64,000 bases of DNA from Vibrio gigantis (GTDB lineage Bacteria; Pseudomonadota; Gammaproteobacteria; Enterobacterales; Vibrionaceae), in NCBI RefSeq assembly GCF_024347515.1, contig NZ_AP025492.1, positions 1,798,001-1,862,000 of the forward strand, given 5' to 3'. The position numbers were made by a program, and so were the translations under genes. The notes beneath the pieces were generated by a model. It saw only the letters and a list, made by a program, of their open reading frames with translations. It did not search any database and was not told the origin of the DNA. Position 1 is the first letter of the stretch. The number at the start of each line of letters is the position of its first letter. This document shows positions 9,909 to 19,355 of this stretch, one piece after another.

Positions 9909-10127
9909 TTACAGAGCTTCCAACTTAATAAACTTATTTTTTTGGTCAGTTGTCAGTCTAAACTGCCCTCTAACCCCTATTTGTGTAAGAAATGGTCTGA
10001 ACCGAGTTGCAGGTAACTGTAAACGTAATCCGGTTGTTGTTATCACTTGAACTTTACTTGCGGCACCAGAATAACTGGCCAAAAACTGCTGATATGAGAT
10101 GTTAAGTTGGAAAATATAGTGATTCAT
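9909..10127 (-). CDS. DUF2835 family protein
   Basis: This small protein of 72 residues has the family hallmark stretches SGAASKVQV, LRLQLPATRFRPF and GVRGQFRLTTD. The function is unknown; the charged, beta-rich sequence suggests a nucleic-acid or protein-binding fold, but that is a guess. The start chosen is the ATG at 10127, which matches how family members begin (MNHYIFQLNISY). An upstream in-frame GTG at 10169 would read through the promoter. A near-perfect LexA box ends eight bases before this ATG, so the gene is probably induced by DNA damage. It lies between gdhB and pepN and appears to be transcribed alone. Confidence 0.85.
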   Translation of the reverse strand: MNHYIFQLNISYQQFLASYSGAASKVQVITTTGLRLQLPATRFRPFLTQIGVRGQFRLTTDQKNKFIKLEAL

Positions 10128-10134
10128 ACAATAC

Positions 10135-10150
10135 CTGTATAAGTATACAG
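10135..10150. promoter_or_regulatory. LexA (SOS) box in front of the DUF2835 gene
   Basis: CTGTATAAGTATACAG is a perfect 7+7 inverted repeat around AG. It fits the CTGT-N8-ACAG pattern of gammaproteobacterial LexA operators, including AT-rich spacers and a flanking TA on one side. It overlaps the minus-strand TATACT hexamer (10142-10147) and ends eight bases before the start codon, an ideal position for repression. Confidence 0.8.
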
Positions 10151-10240
10151 TACCAGTGTTTTTTGGCACTTAACGATGTCTAACGGTGAAACTGAGCTTG
10201 AAACTGCTCTAGCTTATCGAAAATTCGATGAACCAGAAAC

Positions 10241-10274
10241 AAAAAATCAGTGGCAGATATTCTCTACCACTGAT
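10241..10274 (-). terminator. rho-independent terminator after pepN
   Basis: On the minus strand ATCAGTGG pairs with CCACTGAT, with an AGA/TCT extension inside, and is followed by TTTTTTG. It lies about 60 bases past the pepN stop. Confidence 0.85.
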
Positions 10275-10333
10275 GACTTTTCTTTATAAGTAAACAGCTT
10301 ATAAGTAAGCCGTTAACCTTGAGAAGGCATAAC

Positions 10334-12940
10334 TTAAGCTTCTAGTGCTTTTGTTACTTTCTCAAATAGATCTTTTGCTAAGTTATCCATGCCTTTCAAT
10401 GTCTCAAGTTCCTGCTTGATAAGCGCTTGGCGCTCATCATCGTACTTACGGAATTTAAGAAGTGGATCAATCAGACGTGAAGCTACTTGCGGGTTACTGC
10501 TGTTTAGCTCACGTAAGATCTCACCTGCAAACGCATACCCCTGACCAGATTTTTCATGGAACTGCACTGGGTTCATGTTTAAGAACGAACCTACTAAGTT
10601 ACGTGTACGGTTTGGGTTCTTTAAGCTGAACGCTTGATGTGACATAGACTCTTTGATCACCTCAAGCGCATTTGAACTTGGGTTCGTACCTTGCAGAGCA
10701 AACCACTTATCCATCACAAGACCATCGTGTTTCCACTTGTCGCTGTAATCTGCCATCAGTGTTTCACGACATGCCAGTTGTGCGCTGTTTGCCGCGCCCA
10801 TCGCTGCCATTGTGTCTGTCATGTTGTTTGCCTGCTGGTACATTGCAACAACCAATTCGTTACCCTGCTCTGTATGTGCTAAGTAACTTAGGCAAACTTT
10901 ACGCAAAGTGCGCTTACCAATCGAATCGTGATCGATTGTGTATTCTGCTAGTGCATTGCTGTGGTAAACCGCGGCCAGTTCGTCTTCAAGTTCTGTTGCC
11001 AGTGTTACCTTCATTGAGTTCAGCACAGATGCAACAGCATCAATATCAACACGATCGTACCAACCTGATACTTCGTTGTGGCTTGGCAATGAAAGCATCT
11101 CTGCGATAAAGGCAGGCTCTAGCGAATCACTCAGTAGTACGCCACGGAATGCATCAACCACAGAATCAGAAAGTGCAAACGCTTCGCCTTGTTGAACTTT
11201 TTCAACATTGCTGCGGATGTATTTGGCCAATAGCATTTGACCTGCATCCCAACGAGAGAACTCATTGCGGGCGTTCACCATCAAGAAGATAAGTTCTTCA
11301 TCTGAATAGTTGTACTCCAATTTCACTGGCGCAGAGAATTCACGAAGTAGTGATGGGATTGGTTGTTCAGAAACGTTTTCAAACACGAAAGTCTGTTCCG
11401 CTTCTTTCACATCTAATACGTTATGAACTGGCTTTCCGTTACATTGTAACTCAATGACATCACCCGAAGCGCTGTACAGCTCGATATCTAGAGGGATATG
11501 CAGAGCCTGCTTCTCAGTTTGCTCATGCGTTGGCGCTGTTACTTGGCGAGTTGTTAACGTGTATTGTTTCTTATCTGCATCGTAGTGACTTTCAACAGAA
11601 AGCGTCGGCGTACCAGACTGGCTGTACCATAAACGGAACTGAGACAAATCAACACCCGATGCGTCTTCCATTGCTGCGACGAAATCTTCACATGTTGCAG
11701 CCGTACCATCGTGACGTTCGAAGTACAGCTTCATTCCTTTTTGGAAACCATCTTCGCCTAACAGCGTGTGGATCATACGGATCACTTCACTGCCCTTTTC
11801 GTAAACTGTCAAAGTATAGAAATTATTCATTTCTATCACTTTTTCTGGACGAATTGGGTGAGACATTGGGCTAGCATCTTCTGCGAATTGTGGTCCGCGA
11901 ATGATACGTACATTGTTGATACGGTTTACTGCGCGAGAACCAAGGTCAGACGAGAATTCTTGGTCACGGAATACGGTTAAGCCTTCTTTCAAGCTCAGCT
12001 GGAACCAATCGCGACAAGTCACTCGGTTACCTGTCCAGTTATGGAAATATTCATGACCGATTACTGCTTCAATACCTAGGTAATCTGTATCCGTTGCTGT
12101 TTGGTCGTTTGCTAAAACGAACTTCGAGTTGAATACGTTCAGGCCTTTGTTTTCCATCGCACCCATGTTGAAGAAATCAACGGCTACGATCATGTAGATA
12201 TCTAGGTCGTATTCAAGATTGAAACGCTCTTCGTCCCACTTCATTGAGTTAATCAAAGAAACCATCGCGTGGTTAGCTCTGTCTAGGTTGCCTTTGTCGA
12301 CAAAGATTTCTAGATCAACTTTGCGGCCTGATTGCGTAGTATAAGCATCACGGAGTACATCGAAATCACCGGCTACTAGTGCAAACAGATACGCTGGTTT
12401 TGGATGCGGGTCTTGCCACTTCACCCAATGACGACCATTTTCAGCTTCGCCTTCAGCTACACGGTTACCATTACTTAATAAGAATGGGTTTTCTGCTTTG
12501 TCTGCGATCACCGTTGTAGTGAATTTAGCCAATACATCCGGGCGATCCATGTAGTAAGTAATACGGCGGAAACCTTCGGCTTCACACTGAGTACAGAAAG
12601 CGCCGCCCGACTTGTACAAGCCTTCAAGTGCGCTGTTCCCTTCAGGGTTAACTTCAGTAACGATGGTTAGAGTAAATTCTTTTGGAAGGTCAGTTAGCGT
12701 AAGTTGCGTTTCGGACTGCTCGAACTTCGTCCATTCATTGCCTTCAACCAAAACAGAAACCAACTTCAAGCCTTCACCATCAAGTACTAATGTCGAGCTG
12801 TCTTTCTCCTGCTTAACACTAGAAACAGCCGTAACAATGGATGCAGAGTCGTACAAATCGAAAGTAAGATCGATTTCAGAAATAGTGTGAGATGGTGATT
12901 GATAATCTTTACGATACTTGGCTTGAGGTGTATGTGCCAT
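10334..12940 (-). CDS. pepN: aminopeptidase N (M1 metallopeptidase)
   Basis: The 868-residue cytoplasmic zinc aminopeptidase (E. coli PepN, 870) removes N-terminal residues from peptides after proteasome-like degradation. The substrate-binding motif GAMEN is at 260-264. The zinc site is HEYFH at 296-300 with the third ligand Glu319 (HExxH-18-E), followed by the family stretch NWTGNRVTCRDWFQL. An AAGGAA ribosome-binding site lies six bases before the ATG. It is flanked by terminators and seems to be a single-gene unit. Nothing unusual was seen. Confidence 0.98.
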   Translation of the reverse strand: MAHTPQAKYRKDYQSPSHTISEIDLTFDLYDSASIVTAVSSVKQEKDSSTLVLDGEGLKLVSVLVEGNEWTKFEQSETQLTLTDLPKEFTLTIVTEVNPEGNSALEGLYKSGGAFCTQCEAEGFRRITYYMDRPDVLAKFTTTVIADKAENPFLLSNGNRVAEGEAENGRHWVKWQDPHPKPAYLFALVAGDFDVLRDAYTTQSGRKVDLEIFVDKGNLDRANHAMVSLINSMKWDEERFNLEYDLDIYMIVAVDFFNMGAMENKGLNVFNSKFVLANDQTATDTDYLGIEAVIGHEYFHNWTGNRVTCRDWFQLSLKEGLTVFRDQEFSSDLGSRAVNRINNVRIIRGPQFAEDASPMSHPIRPEKVIEMNNFYTLTVYEKGSEVIRMIHTLLGEDGFQKGMKLYFERHDGTAATCEDFVAAMEDASGVDLSQFRLWYSQSGTPTLSVESHYDADKKQYTLTTRQVTAPTHEQTEKQALHIPLDIELYSASGDVIELQCNGKPVHNVLDVKEAEQTFVFENVSEQPIPSLLREFSAPVKLEYNYSDEELIFLMVNARNEFSRWDAGQMLLAKYIRSNVEKVQQGEAFALSDSVVDAFRGVLLSDSLEPAFIAEMLSLPSHNEVSGWYDRVDIDAVASVLNSMKVTLATELEDELAAVYHSNALAEYTIDHDSIGKRTLRKVCLSYLAHTEQGNELVVAMYQQANNMTDTMAAMGAANSAQLACRETLMADYSDKWKHDGLVMDKWFALQGTNPSSNALEVIKESMSHQAFSLKNPNRTRNLVGSFLNMNPVQFHEKSGQGYAFAGEILRELNSSNPQVASRLIDPLLKFRKYDDERQALIKQELETLKGMDNLAKDLFEKVTKALEA

Positions 12941-13023
12941 GACGGGTTCCTTTTGATCGTTATACGTAATTATTTTTTAACTGTATATATCTAAAGGTTG
13001 AGCGCCAATAAAACAAGGGGAAT

Positions 13024-13058
13024 ATTAAAAAAAGGAGGCATTGTAAGAAAATGCCTCC
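13024..13058 (-). terminator. rho-independent terminator after the 13159-13842 gene
   Basis: On the minus strand GGAGGCAT pairs with ATGCCTCC across a 9-base loop, followed by seven T residues. Confidence 0.9.
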
Positions 13059-13158
13059 ATGTTTTGCTATTTTATCAATCAAATCAGACAGGAATGCCTA
13101 AGAAATGAACTGTGCACAATATTATTAACGAGTACGACTTTACTGCTAAAACTCACAA

Positions 13159-13842
13159 TTATCGGATGCGATTAAGTACCGCAAACATGTCTCCCTCTTC
13201 ACCTTGCAGCGTTAACACATCGCTGTTCAGTGTATATCGAGTACCGTGTTCACCGTTCTCATAAAGTAACACTAACTGGTCACCTTCGGTGTAATACACC
13301 CCGCGACGAATGACTTCACCGCCTTCTTCGTCTGATACTCGGAACATGAATATAAAGTCAGGTTGAAGAACCAAATCCATTTTTTGAATGTTACTCGCAC
13401 GTAAATCGCTTCCAGACAGTTCTGCACTCGACCAGATACCCGCCAGTGCATTTGGCAAAGCCTTGGTGAACATAACACCGTTAAGGTTTAGCATGTTGTG
13501 ATTGCTGCTGTACGCATAAACCTGAGGTTCTGAGGTATTCAAACCCAAAATGATCGTGTCTTCATTGGCGTTATACAAACCTTCCCAATGATCCACACTG
13601 TAATCTTTCTTTTGGATATCAATGGTGAATGAGTAGTTTGAGTCAAGAGTAAGCTTGATCGCTCTAAAGTTTTCAGTACCTTGCTCAGGATCTGGATTCA
13701 TCAAATACCAATCACCAAGCAATAAAGGAAGGTCAAAATGGGATAGATTGCTATCACTTTTCGATTGTTGGGTGCTCGAAGCTACCTCACTTCCAAAAGC
13801 AACAAAACTCAAACAAGATAAAAATAGTAGAATCCATTTCAT
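13159..13842 (-). CDS. secreted protein of unknown function with two tandem beta-rich modules
   Basis: I do not recognise this 227-residue protein. The ATG at 13842 starts a clear signal peptide (MKWILLFLSCLSFVAFGS), and a GAGGGG ribosome-binding site precedes it, so the in-frame start 22 codons upstream is rejected. No lipobox Cys is evident at the end of the hydrophobic stretch, so it is probably periplasmic and soluble. The mature part looks like an internal duplication. Residues about 44-125 and 130-227 both run hydrophobic-Trp, alternating beta residues, G-x-Y, D-x-x-x-L, Y, and end in LNLNG..F or LTLQG..F. This suggests two lipocalin-like or similar small beta-barrel modules. It lies between pepN and prc and is transcribed alone. 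Confidence 0.8.
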   Translation of the reverse strand: MKWILLFLSCLSFVAFGSEVASSTQQSKSDSNLSHFDLPLLLGDWYLMNPDPEQGTENFRAIKLTLDSNYSFTIDIQKKDYSVDHWEGLYNANEDTIILGLNTSEPQVYAYSSNHNMLNLNGVMFTKALPNALAGIWSSAELSGSDLRASNIQKMDLVLQPDFIFMFRVSDEEGGEVIRRGVYYTEGDQLVLLYENGEHGTRYTLNSDVLTLQGEEGDMFAVLNRIR

Positions 13843-14164
13843 AAGCGTCCCCTCGTTTTCTTTAAGCTTAGGCACGTAATGAATAGAATGCGAAAAAATA
13901 TGATCCAAGTCACTAAATTTTAAGTGCGAAGTAACTTAAATGTCATTATCACTCGAAAAGTAACACTCAAGTTTTATTGTTTTCTCGATGCACTTCACAG
14001 TTGGTAATCAGATAACAACCGTTCTGGGAAAAGTTAAAAAACCAAGGAAAATGCCGTTAGCATCACATCGTTCAAGGTAATAACACAGGCATAAAAAAAG
14101 CGAGCCTAAGCTCACTTTTTAAATTATGCGTCTTTAAACAATCACCTTTTAACAGGTGTTTGAT
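13843..14164. other. 322-bp intergenic region between prc and the secreted-protein gene
   Basis: It contains the prc terminator at its right end. Nothing else that I can support was seen beyond the presumed promoter and ribosome-binding site of the downstream gene. Confidence 0.5.
14092..14120 (-). terminator. rho-independent terminator after prc
   Basis: On the minus strand GTGAGC-TTAG-GCTCGC (one G-U pair), flanked by AAA/TTT, is followed by a run of T residues, about 45 bases past the prc stop. Confidence 0.85.
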
Positions 14165-16159
14165 CTATTTTTTGATCATATCCAGCATGATAGCAACTGA
14201 TTCATCAAGATAAGCATCCGGAGCTTCGTAGTCTTTTGGAATATCATCCAACGTTTTAAATGCCTCTAACTTAGCGGCTTTTTGACGTTGGTTAATACGA
14301 TCTAGACGAAGCACATCCGCATCATCACTCTCTTGTTGACGAACCTTTTCATTAAGAGAAAGGTCATTGTCGTCTTTATCTGCCTTATATTTTTCAATAT
14401 CTTGCGCGATAAAGCCAAATTCCATGTCTGTTGCGATACGAGCTTGGTGTTTAGCGGTCAAAGCTGCGATTTGCTCATCGTTACGCTGTAACACTGAGTA
14501 CTTCGCTTTGTCGATGCTGTCCCAAGGAAGAGCGTTGTCTTCAACACTTTCACCAGTATCTGCAGGATCAATTGGCGTTGGATAAGCAATATCAGGCACT
14601 ACGCCCTTGTTTTGCGTACTACCACCATTGATTCGGTAGAATTTCTGGATTGTGTATTGAACGTAGCCCAACTCTTTATCGAATAAATCATAAATATGAT
14701 TCAAAGAACGATGCTGTTGCACAGTTCCTTTACCGAAAGAGTTTTCACCCAAGATGATTGCACGGCCATAATCTTGCATCGCTGCTGCAAAGATTTCAGA
14801 TGCTGAAGCACTGTAGCGATTCACCAATACCGTTAGCGGGCCTTGGTAGCTAATTTGGCCATCAGTATCGCTGTTCACTTTAACACGACCGTAGCTATCA
14901 CGAACCTGAACAACAGGTCCCTCTTTGATAAACAGACCAGAGAGCTCGGTTGCTTCAGTCAGTGCACCACCGCCGTTGTTTCGAAGGTCAACAATAATAC
15001 CTTCAACACCTTGCTCTTTAAGCTCAGTGATCAGTTTATCGGTATCTTTAGAAAGGCCAACGTAGAAACTTGGTACTTCTAGTACACCAATCTTCTTGCC
15101 GTCTTTCTCGATCACTTCTGATTTAACAGCGCGGTCTTCTAAACGAATCTTATCGCGAACAATTGTTACAACGTGACTTTTTGCATCTTTACCATCTGGC
15201 AAGATCTGTAGCTTAACTTTAGTCCCTTTCGGGCCTTTGATCAGTTGTACTACATCGTCTAAACGCCAGCCGATAACATCAACAATCTCTTCGCCATCCT
15301 GACCAACACCGACAATACGGTCGCCATCACTCAGTTGTTTGCTGTTTGACGCAGGGCCACCAGCAACTAAAGAGCGAATAACTGTGTAATCATCTGTCAT
15401 CTGAAGCACAGCACCAATACCTTCTAGAGATAGATTCATCTCAGATTGGAATTGTTCTGCATTTCTTGGAGAAAGGTAACTGGTGTGCGGATCAACTTCA
15501 CGCGCGAATGCGTTCATGTAGATCTGGAAAGCATCTTCGTTATGCGATTGCGTAATACGCTTCATCGCATTGTTGTAACGCTTTTCCAAAACTTCTTGAA
15601 TCTCTGGCCACTCTTTACCAGTAAGTTTTAGATTCAACGCATCGTATTTAACGCGCTTTCTCCAAAGCTCATTCACTTCAGCGATATCTTTTGGCCACTC
15701 TGCTTCACTACGATTGAGCTCAATACTTTCATCGGTATCAAACTTAATCTCGGTATCTAGCAAAGACAATGCATACTGAAAACGTTCAAAACGCTTCTGC
15801 ATGGACAAATTATAAACATCGAAAGCAATCTGGTTATCGCCTGCTTTTAACTGGTCATCAATTTGTTTAGATGCCGCAGAAAAAGAGTCAATATCAGATT
15901 GAGTGAAGATATTACGATTATAATCCAGCATCTCTAAGTAGCGATTAAAGATAGCTTGAGAGAAATCATCGTTGAGATTGAAGTGTTTATAGTGAGAACG
16001 AGTAAATCGAGAAGTAACACGTTTACTAGCAGTTTCGTGTTGGACCTCAGGAGCGAGTAGAGGTAAATCGTCCTGATCTAATTTGGCTTCGAGAGCCTGA
16101 GCTGAAGCTGCTAGCCAAAAGCTAGCAGCAATCAGTGTCAATTTTGAACGGCATTTCAT
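14165..16159 (-). CDS. prc: tail-specific (carboxy-terminal processing) protease Prc
   Basis: The 664-residue periplasmic S41 serine protease degrades proteins with apolar C-termini and, in E. coli, trims PBP3 and hydrolases of peptidoglycan. It has a Sec signal peptide (residues 1-22), an N-terminal helical domain, a PDZ domain (about 245-330) and the protease core. The Ser-Lys dyad is intact: Ser452 in YSASASEIF and Lys477 in ENSFGKGTV, the same precursor numbers as E. coli Prc. The gene starts 17 bases after the proQ stop and shares an operon with it, as in E. coli. Confidence 0.97.
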   Translation of the reverse strand: MKCRSKLTLIAASFWLAASAQALEAKLDQDDLPLLAPEVQHETASKRVTSRFTRSHYKHFNLNDDFSQAIFNRYLEMLDYNRNIFTQSDIDSFSAASKQIDDQLKAGDNQIAFDVYNLSMQKRFERFQYALSLLDTEIKFDTDESIELNRSEAEWPKDIAEVNELWRKRVKYDALNLKLTGKEWPEIQEVLEKRYNNAMKRITQSHNEDAFQIYMNAFAREVDPHTSYLSPRNAEQFQSEMNLSLEGIGAVLQMTDDYTVIRSLVAGGPASNSKQLSDGDRIVGVGQDGEEIVDVIGWRLDDVVQLIKGPKGTKVKLQILPDGKDAKSHVVTIVRDKIRLEDRAVKSEVIEKDGKKIGVLEVPSFYVGLSKDTDKLITELKEQGVEGIIVDLRNNGGGALTEATELSGLFIKEGPVVQVRDSYGRVKVNSDTDGQISYQGPLTVLVNRYSASASEIFAAAMQDYGRAIILGENSFGKGTVQQHRSLNHIYDLFDKELGYVQYTIQKFYRINGGSTQNKGVVPDIAYPTPIDPADTGESVEDNALPWDSIDKAKYSVLQRNDEQIAALTAKHQARIATDMEFGFIAQDIEKYKADKDDNDLSLNEKVRQQESDDADVLRLDRINQRQKAAKLEAFKTLDDIPKDYEAPDAYLDESVAIMLDMIKK

Positions 16160-16176
16160 GCGTAGGAGTATCTCCT

Positions 16177-16800
16177 TTAAGCGCGCAAGTGCTCCGCTTT
16201 AACAACCATTTGTAGGCCGTTTGCTAACTGAACACGCACATCTTCCTTATTGATTTCAACAATGGTCGCAGCCATGTTTCCTTTACCCATGTTCACATTT
16301 ACTTCTTTGCCAGCGATAAATTCGTCAGCGTTCAAAGCGCGTGTTTCTACAGGCTTTTCTACTTTTGGTGCTTTAGGCGCTTGACGACGAGGCTGTTGAG
16401 CTTTCTTCGCCTTAGGTTTCGCTTTGCCTTCTTCACGAGCTTTTTGTGCTTGTTCTTTACGACGAGCTTGAACTTTCGCTTTGCTTTCTGCAAGTGTAGC
16501 TTTAGCGTGTTCAACGTGCTCTTCTTCTAGTGTGCCACACGCGTTGCCGTCTAGGTCAACACGTTCTGCACCAGCTTTTACGCCGTGCAGGTAACGCCAT
16601 GATGATGTGTACTGTCTTAACGCTGCACGAAGCTGAGTCTTACTTACTTTTTCGTCTTCATTTAGACGTTCAGCAAGATCTTGAAAAATACCAATTTTAA
16701 GTGGCTTCGCTTCACCTTCTAAAGTAAAGCATTTAGGGAAACATTCAGCAATATATGCGATAACTTCTTTGCTGTTTTTTAACTTTTCAGTGTTTTCCAT
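16177..16800 (-). CDS. proQ: RNA chaperone ProQ (FinO-domain)
   Basis: The 207-residue protein has an N-terminal FinO-like RNA-binding domain (about residues 8-115, with [20 protein letters not shown]). A long Lys/Arg/Ala linker (about 100-150) follows, then a C-terminal Tudor-like domain from about 155 ([17 protein letters not shown]). ProQ binds structured 3' ends of mRNAs and sRNAs and shapes RNA stability. It is first in the proQ-prc pair. The upstream gene msrC completes the same order as E. coli msrC-proQ-prc. Confidence 0.97.
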   Translation of the reverse strand: MENTEKLKNSKEVIAYIAECFPKCFTLEGEAKPLKIGIFQDLAERLNEDEKVSKTQLRAALRQYTSSWRYLHGVKAGAERVDLDGNACGTLEEEHVEHAKATLAESKAKVQARRKEQAQKAREEGKAKPKAKKAQQPRRQAPKAPKVEKPVETRALNADEFIAGKEVNVNMGKGNMAATIVEINKEDVRVQLANGLQMVVKAEHLRA

Positions 16801-16897
16801 GTGGGTTCCTGGTTTTTGCGGTTTTCCGCGAGCATTAAGAAAATATTTTTACGTATTATAGAGAGATGCTTGGGAAAAACCACAGTAAGAGAATAAT

Positions 16898-17389
16898 TTA
16901 TGCCTTGTTCGCGTGCGAATTAAGCAGCTTTTCCACTTCTGCCATGAAAAATGTTAATCCGTCCTCGTCAATTTGAGAAAAACGGCCAATATTTGGGCTG
17001 TCGATATCAAGAACACCCGCTATTTTTCCGCCAATAGAGAACGGAATAACGATTTCTGAGTTACTTGCAGCGTCACAAGCGATGTGACCTTCAAACTCAT
17101 GAACATCATGAATGCGCTGAACTGTATTCGTCGCAACCGCAGTTCCACACACTCCACGCCCTACCGGAATTCGCACACAAGCAGGTTGACCTTGGAAAGG
17201 ACCCAGTACAAGTTCGTCTTTTTCCTTAGCTTGATCCTGCTTCATTAAATAGAAACCCGCCCAGTTCAATTCATCCAATTCCATGAATAATAAAGAACTG
17301 ATATTAGCAAGATTAGCAGTTAGATCGGTTTCTGATTCAATTAATGCAACGGCTTGTTTGGTTAAGCGTTGGTAATGTTCTATTTTCAT
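16898..17389 (-). CDS. msrC: free methionine-(R)-sulfoxide reductase (GAF domain)
   Basis: The 163-residue single-domain GAF protein reduces free L-methionine-(R)-sulfoxide in the cytoplasm and is recycled by thioredoxin. The three family cysteines are present at about 71, 81 and 105 (QPACVRIPVGRGVCGTA and HIACDAASNSEIV). The start is placed at the ATG at 17389. The in-frame TTG at 17401 overlaps the likely ribosome-binding site (TTGGAAG) and gives a poorer fit to E. coli MsrC length (165). It lies upstream of proQ and divergent from the ABC exporter. Confidence 0.93.
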   Translation of the reverse strand: MKIEHYQRLTKQAVALIESETDLTANLANISSLLFMELDELNWAGFYLMKQDQAKEKDELVLGPFQGQPACVRIPVGRGVCGTAVATNTVQRIHDVHEFEGHIACDAASNSEIVIPFSIGGKIAGVLDIDSPNIGRFSQIDEDGLTFFMAEVEKLLNSHANKA

Positions 17390-17478
17390 ATTAACTTCCA
17401 ATTAAATTGAGACTTCCATTATCAAGAGAACGCAGTAGAATGCGGCCATCAAACTAAATAGGACTTATTCTCATTACA

Positions 17479-19275
17479 ATGAACAATTCAGAAGACACTA
17501 TTAGCCGTTCTTGGTTAATAACTCAAGTAAAAAAACACAAGTCCAAATTACTGTTTGCTAACATTATTGCCATATTTGCAACTCTCATTAGTGTCCCTAT
17601 CCCGTTGCTCATGCCATTAATGGTTGATGAAGTATTACTTGATAAACCTGCTTCAGGCTTAGAGATGATGAACTACCTACTTCCATCATCGTTACAGACA
17701 CCAACTGGTTATATAGCACTGACTTTGCTGTTAGTGATTATCATGCGGACCGCTAGCCAAGCATTGAACATTCTGCAAGGACGCCAGTTTACGCTCGTGT
17801 CCAAAACAATTACCTATCAAATGCGTAGCAAGATGATAGATAAGCTTGGCCGCATCAGTATTCGACAATACGAAACCAAAGGCAGCGGCGGTATCAACGC
17901 CCACCTAATAACAGACATAGAGACAATAGATAAGTTCATTGGCTCGACTCTATCTAAGTTCTTAATTAGCTTCTTAACCGTGTTCGGCACCGCGATCGTA
18001 CTGTTGTGGTTAGAGTGGCGTTTAGGATTGTTCATTTTACTGGTCAATCCTGTTGTGATTTATTTCTCCCGTAAACTAGGCAGCAGGGTTAAACACCTTA
18101 AAAAGTACGAGAACCAATCTTTCGAGCGGTTCCAAAACCGTTTGGTGGAAACCTTAGATGGCATTTACCAACTGCGTGCAGCGAATAAAGAACGCATCTT
18201 TCTCGATGAGCTTAAGGTGCAAGCAAACCAAGTAAGAATCGATGCCGACAAGTACGCTTGGCAATCTGAAGCTGCTGGCCGAGTTTCGTTTCTACTCTTT
18301 TTATTAGGTTTCGAGCTTTTCCGTGCTGTCGCTATGCTAATGGTGTTGTTCAGTGACTTAACCATCGGTCAGATTTTCGCGGTATTTGGCTACTTATGGT
18401 TTATGTTGGGCCCGGTTCAAGAGTTGTTAGGGATTCAATTCTCTTGGTATAGCGCAAAGGCAGCACTGTACCGCATCAATGATCTTCTTCTATTGGAAGA
18501 AGAGAAGCGCCCTATTAGCAAAGTGAACCCATTTAATGAAGATCAAGAAGTGACAGTCGACATCGAAGACGTTACATTTTCTTACACATTAGAAAACACT
18601 GTTTTAAATAGGCTCTCGCTACATATCCCAGCAGGTAAGAAAGTCGCTTTGGTTGGGGCTAGTGGCGGAGGTAAATCTACGTTAATCCAGTTGTTAATTG
18701 GGGTTTATCAAGCGGACTCTGGTTGCATTCGCTATAACGGCGAAACCACCGACGACATCAGCTTTGATGTAATACGCAATCAAATTGCCGTTGTTTTACA
18801 ACAACCTATACTCTTTAACGATACATTAAGGCATAATCTGACCCTTGGTGCTGAATACGATGAAATGTCGCTATGGCGTGCGCTTGAAGTCGCGCAAATG
18901 CAAGATGTCATCAAACAGCTGAGTAATGGCTTAGATACTCAAATTGGTAGGAATGGCGTTCGACTGTCTGGTGGTCAACGACAACGTCTTGCCATTGCCC
19001 GTATGGTGCTGAGCAATCCTAAGTTTGTTATTCTTGATGAAGCGACATCTGCACTCGATACAGCAACAGAGTCAGCGCTGCATAAAGCGTTGAGCGAGTT
19101 TTTGAAAGATCGTACAACTTTGATAGTGGCTCATCGATTATCAGCGGTGAAACAAGCCGATCTAATCTATGTTTTAGAAGATGGACAAGTCACACAGACG
19201 GGAACACATGGTGAATTGGTTGAACAACAAGGACTCTATCAAACACTCTACGGCAGTGTGCAATCGCACGCCTGA
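17479..19275 (+). CDS. ABC exporter half-transporter (fused TMD-NBD, MsbA/multidrug type)
   Basis: The 598-residue protein has an exporter-type transmembrane domain of six helices (about residues 22-325) joined to an ATPase. Walker A is GASGGGKST (393-401), the Q-loop is around 441, the signature LSGGQRQR starts at 496, Walker B is FVILDEATSALD near 516, and the H-loop is AHRLSA. It probably works as an inner-membrane homodimer. The substrate is unknown; it lacks a peptidase or cyclase-type N-terminal domain. In E. coli letA stands next to msrC, so this gene is an addition at that junction. It lies 90 bases upstream of letA on the same strand, which hints at a shared envelope or lipid role. 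Confidence 0.9.
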   Translation: MNNSEDTISRSWLITQVKKHKSKLLFANIIAIFATLISVPIPLLMPLMVDEVLLDKPASGLEMMNYLLPSSLQTPTGYIALTLLLVIIMRTASQALNILQGRQFTLVSKTITYQMRSKMIDKLGRISIRQYETKGSGGINAHLITDIETIDKFIGSTLSKFLISFLTVFGTAIVLLWLEWRLGLFILLVNPVVIYFSRKLGSRVKHLKKYENQSFERFQNRLVETLDGIYQLRAANKERIFLDELKVQANQVRIDADKYAWQSEAAGRVSFLLFLLGFELFRAVAMLMVLFSDLTIGQIFAVFGYLWFMLGPVQELLGIQFSWYSAKAALYRINDLLLLEEEKRPISKVNPFNEDQEVTVDIEDVTFSYTLENTVLNRLSLHIPAGKKVALVGASGGGKSTLIQLLIGVYQADSGCIRYNGETTDDISFDVIRNQIAVVLQQPILFNDTLRHNLTLGAEYDEMSLWRALEVAQMQDVIKQLSNGLDTQIGRNGVRLSGGQRQRLAIARMVLSNPKFVILDEATSALDTATESALHKALSEFLKDRTTLIVAHRLSAVKQADLIYVLEDGQVTQTGTHGELVEQQGLYQTLYGSVQSHA

Positions 19276-19355
19276 TGTTTATTGTTCTAGGAATTTAAGT
19301 CCGTTTAGTTCTAAGTATTTAAGCCAGCTTAAAAACCTAATTGCCGTTTCAACTT

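Noticed and set aside
10128..10169. N-terminal extension of the DUF2835 protein from a GTG at 10169
   Set aside because: It would translate the LexA box and -10 element, and the extra residues do not resemble the family.
10672..11109. 145-codon plus-strand frame opposite pepN
   Set aside because: It is a shadow of pepN; the sequence has a low-complexity Cys/Leu/Arg character and no family match.
12979..12995. LexA-like half site upstream of pepN (ACTGTATATATCTAAAG)
   Set aside because: Only the left CTGT half is present; the ACAG half is missing.
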